Below are positions 58,471 through 64,000 of a DNA stretch of 64,000 nt, one piece after another. Positions within the stretch are counted from its first letter, which is position 1. The number at the start of each line of letters is the position of its first letter. The notes beneath the pieces were generated by a model. It searched no databases and was not told the origin of the DNA. It saw only the letters and a list, made by a program, of their open reading frames with translations. Location of the stretch: positions 1-64,000 of the forward strand of contig JAGANY010000016.1 in NCBI GenBank assembly GCA_017624025.1. Reading direction: 5' to 3'. This DNA comes from Ruminiclostridium sp. (GTDB lineage: Bacteria > Bacillota > Clostridia > Oscillospirales > Ruminococcaceae). The position numbers and the translations under genes are program-made.

Positions 58471-59250
58471 ATGAAAAGAATTATTAGTGTATTTCTTAGC
58501 GTAATTATGCTGATCTCCGTTATCAGCATACCTGCTTCGGCAGCAAGTTATTTCGAGCTTTACGATGACGGCGAGCTTTACACAACTGATTCATTCTATG
58601 ATGATGTTGCTATGTGCCGTGCAAGTGCAAACAAGGTAGATCTTACCAGTGGTAAGAAGATAACGGACCAGGTTTTTTCAAAAAACCTCAGCGAAGTTCG
58701 CAGCGTAAACTTTGCAGGTTATGAGTTCACACTCAAGAAAAAGGATAAGGTAACCTTTAAGTTCTATGCAAACGAAAAGTTTATTTCTGATTGTGTAGCA
58801 ATTTATATCTTCAACGATGACCACGAATTCTTCTATGAAGGCGGATTTGAAAGAAAATCGAGAAAGTCCCCCAAGACCTTTAAGGATTCCATCACTCTTT
58901 CAAAGGGTACATACTACTTATTCTTTGCTACAAAGACAAACAAGAATGTTGACTTTGATTTAACTATCTCCGCTCCCAAGCACAAGGAAACAAAGCCTAC
59001 TTTCTCTGTAAAGGCAAAGGGCGACGGAAAGGTAAAGATTTCCTGGAAGGAAGTTCCCGGTGCTACAAAGTATAAGGTTTACAAGTATTCAAGCGGTAAG
59101 TTCAAGGCTATCAAGACCACAACAAAGACATCCTATACAATTAAGAACCTTGTAAAGAACAACAAGTATTCTTACGTTGTTACAGCCTATGTAAACGGAA
59201 AATGGACATCGACATCCGTTGATGATATTAAGAGCGTTACAGTAAAATAA
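58471..59250 (+). CDS. Secreted protein with a C-terminal fibronectin type III domain
   Basis: The 259-residue protein (start at 58471 after GGGGGGATT) has a signal peptide cut near ASAAS (about residue 26), a beta-rich N-domain resembling pre-peptidase C-terminal-like domains (FTLKKKDKVTFKF, LSKGTYYLFF) and one FnIII domain (VKISWKEVPGATKYKVYKY). It has no enzyme domain or wall anchor. A binding or structural role is inferred. Consensus promoter; monocistronic. Confidence 0.85.
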   Translation: MKRIISVFLSVIMLISVISIPASAASYFELYDDGELYTTDSFYDDVAMCRASANKVDLTSGKKITDQVFSKNLSEVRSVNFAGYEFTLKKKDKVTFKFYANEKFISDCVAIYIFNDDHEFFYEGGFERKSRKSPKTFKDSITLSKGTYYLFFATKTNKNVDFDLTISAPKHKETKPTFSVKAKGDGKVKISWKEVPGATKYKVYKYSSGKFKAIKTTTKTSYTIKNLVKNNKYSYVVTAYVNGKWTSTSVDDIKSVTVK

Positions 59251-59260
59251 AATACATAAA

Positions 59261-59289
59261 AAGAAGCAGATGATTTCTGCTTCTTTTTT
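59261..59289 (+). terminator. Terminator after the FnIII protein gene
   Basis: AAGAAGCAGA-TGATT-TCTGCTTCTT followed by TTTT. Confidence 0.85.
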
Positions 59290-59324
59290 GTTATATTTTA
59301 TACTGTTTTATATGTCGTTTTATG

Positions 59325-59353
59325 TTGACAAAACGGGCTCATTATGGTAAAAT
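59325..59353 (+). promoter_or_regulatory. Promoter of purL
   Basis: TTGACA (59325-59330), 17-bp spacer, TAAAAT (59348-59353), with TGG before the -10. Confidence 0.75.
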
Positions 59354-59426
59354 TAATGTGATATTTTGTGCGGAAAACCGCTGAAAAATAATATTTCTTG
59401 TTGTAGAACGAGAGAAAGGACTGTTT

Positions 59427-62400
59427 ATGTCAGTTTATCGTATTTATGTTGAAAAGAAGCCGCAGTATGCGGTAGAGGGCGAGGCTGCTTTATCTGACCT
59501 CAGAACCTCTCTTCGAATCGAGGGCGTCGAAGGCGTAAGAATTGTAAACCGTTATGACGTTGAAGGTATTTCTGAAGAAAACCTCAACCGTTCAATTCCT
59601 ACCGTTTTCTCCGAACCCCCTGTTGACGATGTATATTATAATCTCCCCGAAATCGGCGAGGGCGAACGTATGTTTGCGGTAGAATTCCTCCCCGGTCAGT
59701 TCGACCAGAGAGCTGATAGTGCCGCACAGTGTATCCAGATGCTCTGTCAGGGCGACCAGCCTGCTGTAAAGTACGCAAAGATCTATATCTTAAGCGGAAA
59801 GATAAGCGATGAAGAATTCGCTAAGATAAAGCACTATCTCATCAACGCCGTTGAATCGAGAGAATGCGGCTACGAAGAATATAAGACATTAAAGACCGAA
59901 TATGACATTCCTACCGAGGTTGCTGTTTTAGACGGCTTCCTTGACCTTGACGAAAATGGTCTTGCTGAATTTGTAAAGAGCTACGGCCTTGCTATGGATA
60001 ACGGCGACATCAAGTTCTGTCAGGATTATTTCAAGACAGAAAACCGTAATCCTACAATTACCGAAATCCGTATGATTGATACATACTGGTCTGACCACTG
60101 CCGTCATACTACTTTCGGTACAATTATCGATAAGGCTGATATCGAAGCAGATTATATCGCTGAAACATATAAGGAATATAAGGTAAACCGCGAAGAACTC
60201 GGCAGAGGAAACAAGCCCGTATGCCTTATGGATATTGCAACCTTAGCCGCTAAGAAGCTTAAGGCTGACGGTCTTATGCCCGACCTCGACGAAAGCGAAG
60301 AAATCAATGCCTGCTCCGTTAAGATTACCGTTGATGTTGACGGTAAGGACGAAGAGTGGCTCCTTATGTTCAAGAACGAAACACATAACCATCCTACAGA
60401 AATCGAACCCTTCGGCGGTGCGGCTACCTGTCTCGGCGGTGCTATCCGTGACCCCCTTTCCGGCCGTGCTTATGTTTACCAGGCTATGCGTGTAACAGGT
60501 GCAAGCGATCCGCTTCTTCCTGTTTCTGAAACAATCGAAGGTAAATTACCCCCCAGAAAGATTACTACTACTGCTGCTGCCGGTTACTCCTCCTACGGTA
60601 ACCAGATCGGTCTTGCAACAGGCCACGTAGCAGAGCTTTACCACCCCGGATATATGGCTAAGCGTATGGAAATCGGTGCAGTTATTGCTGCTGCTCCCGC
60701 TGACCACGTAAGACGTGAAAGACCCGCTCCCGGCGACGTTATCGTTCTCCTCGGCGGACGTACAGGCCGTGACGGATGCGGCGGTGCGACAGGTTCTTCC
60801 AAGTCCCACAGCGTAGCTTCACTTGAATCCTGCGGTGCAGAAGTACAGAAGGGTAATGCTCCTATCGAAAGAAAGCTTCAGCGTTTATTCAGAAAGCGTG
60901 AAGCTACAACCTTAATAAAGAGATGTAATGACTTTGGTGCAGGCGGTGTATCCGTTGCTATCGGCGAGCTTGCTGACGGTCTTACTATCGACCTTAACGC
61001 TGTTCCGAAGAAGTACGACGGCCTCGACGGTACAGAACTCGCTATCTCCGAATCCCAGGAAAGAATGGCAGTAGTTGTAGATAAGAACGATGTTGAAAAG
61101 TTCATTGAGCTTGCAGGCATCGAAAACCTCGAAGCTACTCCCGTAGCAGTTGTTGAAGCTGAACCCAGACTCAGAATGAACTGGAACGGTAAGACAATCT
61201 GTGATATTTCCCGTGAATTTTTAAACTCCAACGGTGCTGAAAAGCATACAGAAATCGCTGTTCCTGCTCCTTCTGTTTCCTATAAGACAGAATACAAGAA
61301 CACAGCTGAAGACTGGGAAAAGCTCGCAACAGACCTTAACGTATGCTCACAGAGAGCACTCGTTCAGCGTTTCGACTCTACAGTAGGTGCTGCAACAGTT
61401 CTTATGCCTTTTGCAGGTAAGACACAGCAGACTCCTGTACAGGCTATGGCTGCAAAGATTCCTGTTCTTGACGCTAAGACAACAACAGCTTCCCTTATGG
61501 GCTGGGGTTATAACCCTGCTGTTGCAGTACAGTCTCCTTACCACAGTGCTATGCTGGCTGTAATCGAATCTATCGCAAAGATTGTTGCAGCAGGCGGTTC
61601 TGCTAAGAAGTGCTGGCTCACATTCCAGGAATATTTCGAAAGAACACAGGGTACTCCCTCACGTTGGGGCAAGCCCTTCAGTGCACTCCTCGGTGCATAT
61701 AAGGCACAGCTCGAACTCGGCTGCGGTGCTATCGGCGGTAAGGACTCTATGAGCGGTACCTTCGAAGATATCGACGTACCTCCCACACTCGTTTCCTTCG
61801 CTGTTTCCACAGCTAAGGCTGACAAGATTATTTCCGCTGAATTCAAGTGTCCTTTCAGCAAGATTTATATCATCAAGCCTAAGTACGATGAAAATATGCT
61901 CCCCGATTTTGACAGCGTAAAGGACGTATTTGCAAAGGTAGAAAAGGCAATTGCTGACGGAAAGGCTCTTTCTGTATGGTCTTACGCTAACGGCGGTCTT
62001 GCTGAAGGTATCTTTAAGATGTCTCTCGGTAACCGTATCGGTGCAAAGCTCAACAAGCTTTCCGACGATGAACTCTTCTCTCTCTGCTACGGTGCATTCA
62101 TCATCGAAGCAAACGAAGAAATCGAAGGTGCAGAGCTTATCGGTGAAACAATCGAAGAATACAAGATCTACAGCGGTGACGTTGTTATTGATATGGAAGC
62201 CCTCGAAAAGAAGTGGGACAGCGTTCTCGAACCTATCTTCAAGGACAGCGTAAAGGCTATGCCTGCTCCCGAAAAGATAAGCTATAAGGAAGGCTGTAAG
62301 ATTTCCTGTGCACCCGCTAACAAGATTGCAAAGCCCCGTGTACTTATTCCTGCATTCCCCGGTACAAACGGTGAATACGATATGGCTGATGCGTTCAACC

Positions 62401-63128
62401 GTTACGGCGGTATCTCTACACAGTTCGTAATCCGTAACCTTGATGCAAAGGCTATGGAAGAATCTGTTGACGCATTCGCTGAGCTTATCAAGCAGAGCCA
62501 GATTATTGCTGTTCCCGGCGGTTTCAGTGGCGGTGACGAACCCGAAGGCTCCGGTAAGTTCATTAACGCTTTCTTCCGCAACCCGAAGGTTAAGGAAGCA
62601 GTTCACGAAATGCTCTATAAGAGAGACGGTCTTATGCTCGGTATCTGTAACGGTTTCCAGGCTCTTATCAAGCTCGGTCTCGTACCCTTCGGCGAAATCG
62701 TTCCGCTTACAGAAGAAAGTCCTACTCTTACATTCAACACAATCGGCAGACACCAGTCCCAGCTTGTCAACACAAGAATCTGTACAGACAAGACTCCCTG
62801 GCTTATGCACTGCAAGGTTGATGAAATCTATACTATCCCGATTTCTCATGGTGAAGGCCGTTTCGTAGCAAGCGACGAGGTTATCCGTAAGCTTATCGAA
62901 AACGGACAGGTTGCTACACAGTATGTTGACCTTAACGGCAATCCTACAATGGATTTACGTTACAACCCCAACAGCTCTATGTACGCTATCGAAGGTATTA
63001 TCTCTCCCGACGGCCGTGTATTCGGTAAGATGGGTCACAGCGAGCGTATCTCTGATAACTGCTGTGTAAATGTTGACGGTAAGAAGGAACAGCCTATGTT
63101 CAAGGGCGGTATCGACTACTTCAGCTAA
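59427..63128 (+). CDS. purL: Phosphoribosylformylglycinamidine synthase, single-chain form
   Basis: The 1233-residue protein joins the synthase and glutaminase parts that are separate PurL and PurQ proteins in Bacillus. The N-terminal synthase part shows TYWSDHCRHTTF, FKNETHNHPTEIEPFGGAATCLGG and GGKDSMSGT. The C-terminal amidotransferase carries the nucleophile Cys in LGICNGFQ and the His of HGEGRF. It converts FGAR to FGAM in purine synthesis. Promoter directly upstream; GAGAAAGGAC serves as RBS. Confidence 0.97.
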   Translation: MSVYRIYVEKKPQYAVEGEAALSDLRTSLRIEGVEGVRIVNRYDVEGISEENLNRSIPTVFSEPPVDDVYYNLPEIGEGERMFAVEFLPGQFDQRADSAAQCIQMLCQGDQPAVKYAKIYILSGKISDEEFAKIKHYLINAVESRECGYEEYKTLKTEYDIPTEVAVLDGFLDLDENGLAEFVKSYGLAMDNGDIKFCQDYFKTENRNPTITEIRMIDTYWSDHCRHTTFGTIIDKADIEADYIAETYKEYKVNREELGRGNKPVCLMDIATLAAKKLKADGLMPDLDESEEINACSVKITVDVDGKDEEWLLMFKNETHNHPTEIEPFGGAATCLGGAIRDPLSGRAYVYQAMRVTGASDPLLPVSETIEGKLPPRKITTTAAAGYSSYGNQIGLATGHVAELYHPGYMAKRMEIGAVIAAAPADHVRRERPAPGDVIVLLGGRTGRDGCGGATGSSKSHSVASLESCGAEVQKGNAPIERKLQRLFRKREATTLIKRCNDFGAGGVSVAIGELADGLTIDLNAVPKKYDGLDGTELAISESQERMAVVVDKNDVEKFIELAGIENLEATPVAVVEAEPRLRMNWNGKTICDISREFLNSNGAEKHTEIAVPAPSVSYKTEYKNTAEDWEKLATDLNVCSQRALVQRFDSTVGAATVLMPFAGKTQQTPVQAMAAKIPVLDAKTTTASLMGWGYNPAVAVQSPYHSAMLAVIESIAKIVAAGGSAKKCWLTFQEYFERTQGTPSRWGKPFSALLGAYKAQLELGCGAIGGKDSMSGTFEDIDVPPTLVSFAVSTAKADKIISAEFKCPFSKIYIIKPKYDENMLPDFDSVKDVFAKVEKAIADGKALSVWSYANGGLAEGIFKMSLGNRIGAKLNKLSDDELFSLCYGAFIIEANEEIEGAELIGETIEEYKIYSGDVVIDMEALEKKWDSVLEPIFKDSVKAMPAPEKISYKEGCKISCAPANKIAKPRVLIPAFPGTNGEYDMADAFNRYGGISTQFVIRNLDAKAMEESVDAFAELIKQSQIIAVPGGFSGGDEPEGSGKFINAFFRNPKVKEAVHEMLYKRDGLMLGICNGFQALIKLGLVPFGEIVPLTEESPTLTFNTIGRHQSQLVNTRICTDKTPWLMHCKVDEIYTIPISHGEGRFVASDEVIRKLIENGQVATQYVDLNGNPTMDLRYNPNSSMYAIEGIISPDGRVFGKMGHSERISDNCCVNVDGKKEQPMFKGGIDYFS

Positions 63129-63138
63129 TAAAAAAACT

Positions 63139-63171
63139 AAAACCTGCATTGGCTATGCCTTTGCAGGTTTT
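63139..63171 (+). terminator. Terminator after purL
   Basis: AAAACCTGCA pairs with TGCAGGTTTT around a 13-base loop. The T tract is only the stem end. Confidence 0.6.
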
Positions 63172-63188
63172 AAAAATAGGAGTACAGT

Positions 63189-64000
63189 ATGAAATTCGCA
63201 AAACGTTATTTCAGCAAGGCAATAAAGAGTATGAAGGTTGAAAGCTGGGGCTTTGTTATAAAATTTATGGCAATTGTTGCCTTTGTGCTCGGTATTCCGT
63301 GTATGTTTATCGGAGGCTTCAAGCTTACTGACCTGCTTATACCGGTAATTGCTTCTGCTAGTGCAGCGTTGGTTGTAATACTGCTTCCGTATGTGGTTAC
63401 GATTATTTATAATCTTCGTTATTATAGATTTTACTCTCTTTTTAACCGTAAAGGGTATTCTCCCGAGCTTCTCGATAAGGTTAAAAATATGAAGGAAAAA
63501 TATATCCACAATAAAGCATTTTATAAGCTTGAGCTTGCGAATATTTATCGTAATGTCGGAGAGTTCGACGAAACGATGAAGCTTTTTGCGGAGCTTGATT
63601 CCGAGGACTTGGGTGACAGAAGAGTGTTATACATCTATTACTATCTTCTTCTCGCTCTCCAGATGGAGAATACTGAGCTTTTTGATATGCTGATTCACGA
63701 AAACAGGGATTTACTTAAGACTGATACTGAAAATGAAAAGAAAAGCATTAACGGTGCGGTTTCTCATCTTTGTATCCGTGCGGAGTGCATAAAAGGGAAT
63801 TATGAAAAGGCTCTAGAAATGTGTAAGTACCAGTATGAAAATAACATCTGGACAGGGGTATGTTTAAATATCCTCTTTACCTATGTGCTTACTATGAACG
63901 GAAAAACAGAGTATGCGTCTGAGATTTATGAAGTGGCAAAAAAATCTATAGAGGAAACGAAATGTGAATATGATTTCGAGAAGCCTGTTTTTTTGAAGAA
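63189..64000 (+). CDS. Membrane protein with TPR-like C-terminal region (cut by the window end)
   Basis: The frame starts at ATG 63189 after AGGAG and stays open to the last base, giving at least 270 residues. Two hydrophobic helices (about 22-42 and 46-70) are followed by helical repeats (YKLELANIYRNVGEFDETMKLFAEL, HLCIRAECIKGNYEKALEMCKY) that look like TPRs, probably cytoplasmic. The function is unknown. It lies 60 bp after purL, beyond a weak hairpin. Confidence 0.75.
   Translation, partial: MKFAKRYFSKAIKSMKVESWGFVIKFMAIVAFVLGIPCMFIGGFKLTDLLIPVIASASAALVVILLPYVVTIIYNLRYYRFYSLFNRKGYSPELLDKVKNMKEKYIHNKAFYKLELANIYRNVGEFDETMKLFAELDSEDLGDRRVLYIYYYLLLALQMENTELFDMLIHENRDLLKTDTENEKKSINGAVSHLCIRAECIKGNYEKALEMCKYQYENNIWTGVCLNILFTYVLTMNGKTEYASEIYEVAKKSIEETKCEYDFEKPVFLK

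Noticed and set aside
59354..59426. Purine or PRPP riboswitch before purL
   Set aside because: The leader is about 70 nt and lacks the conserved cores of these aptamers.

Overview
The window looks like a chromosomal segment of a Gram-positive, spore-lineage Clostridia, most likely a Ruminococcus-like member of the Oscillospiraceae. The evidence is a Spo0A, a SpoVG, a single-chain PurL, a SAM-I riboswitch in front of metK, a ytrA-type GntR/ABC operon, strong TTGACA/TATAAT promoters, and polysaccharide-degrading enzymes (an intracellular-type GH9, a GH2 protein, xylulokinase). No tRNA, rRNA, CRISPR array, prophage or intact insertion sequence was seen. Most genes are ordinary housekeeping or envelope genes. 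The unusual material is in the intergenic regions.

Region by region. 0.1-3.6 kb: a duplicated-domain lipoprotein and an AGCS sodium:amino-acid symporter, both minus strand. 3.7-7.2 kb: two tandem predicted small RNAs, each with its own promoter, 20-bp direct repeats and terminator, lying behind a minus-strand murC, LytTR response regulator and degenerate kinase-like gene cluster. 7.3-13.5 kb: spoVG, then a minus-strand run of a Nudix hydrolase, a MetH-like orphan, argS, a DUF1934 protein, a catalytically dead-looking D-Ala-D-Ala ligase, and a lipid kinase. 13.7-23 kb, plus strand: membrane-anchored hydrolase, class A PBP, RlmL-type methyltransferase, transglutaminase-like lipoprotein, an asnB broken by one in-frame stop, and an amidohydrolase. 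23.2-24.3 kb: a small accessory island with two tandem cassettes of tiny DNA-binding-like proteins. 24.5-33.9 kb: alaS, HIT protein, comEC, holA, rnmV, then an MBOAT/DHHW O-acetylation pair. 34-38 kb: spo0A, GH9 and a small membrane gene pair. 38.2-40.7 kb: a Fur-family regulator with a zinc-type ABC transporter, then a replication-type wHTH gene facing it. 41-49 kb: xylB, BspA-type LRR protein, glf, pfk, GH2. 48.9-56.5 kb: ytrA-like operon, Kef-type antiporter, zinc-ribbon membrane protein, CmpB-family membrane protein, HD hydrolase. 56.6-64 kb: SAM-I riboswitch-metK, secreted FnIII protein, purL, and a partial TPR-like membrane gene.

Three structured repeat families recur between genes: a long inverted element with a perfect central hairpin (4.2 and 58.1 kb); a 3'-UTR-type element that follows stop codons in the sense orientation (9.1, 37.9 and 40.9 kb); and a TTCATCATTCATTATT-bounded element with a UUCG-like hairpin whose stem sequence varies (17.5, 23.1, 24.4, 38.2 and 53.9 kb).

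The best candidates for something undescribed are: (1) the LytTR regulator next to tandem small RNAs whose upstream repeats resemble Clostridium perfringens VirR boxes; (2) the duplicated RHH-like cassettes, each with a near-identical promoter and hairpin leader but its own pair of dyad operators; (3) the D-Ala-D-Ala ligase pseudoenzyme.
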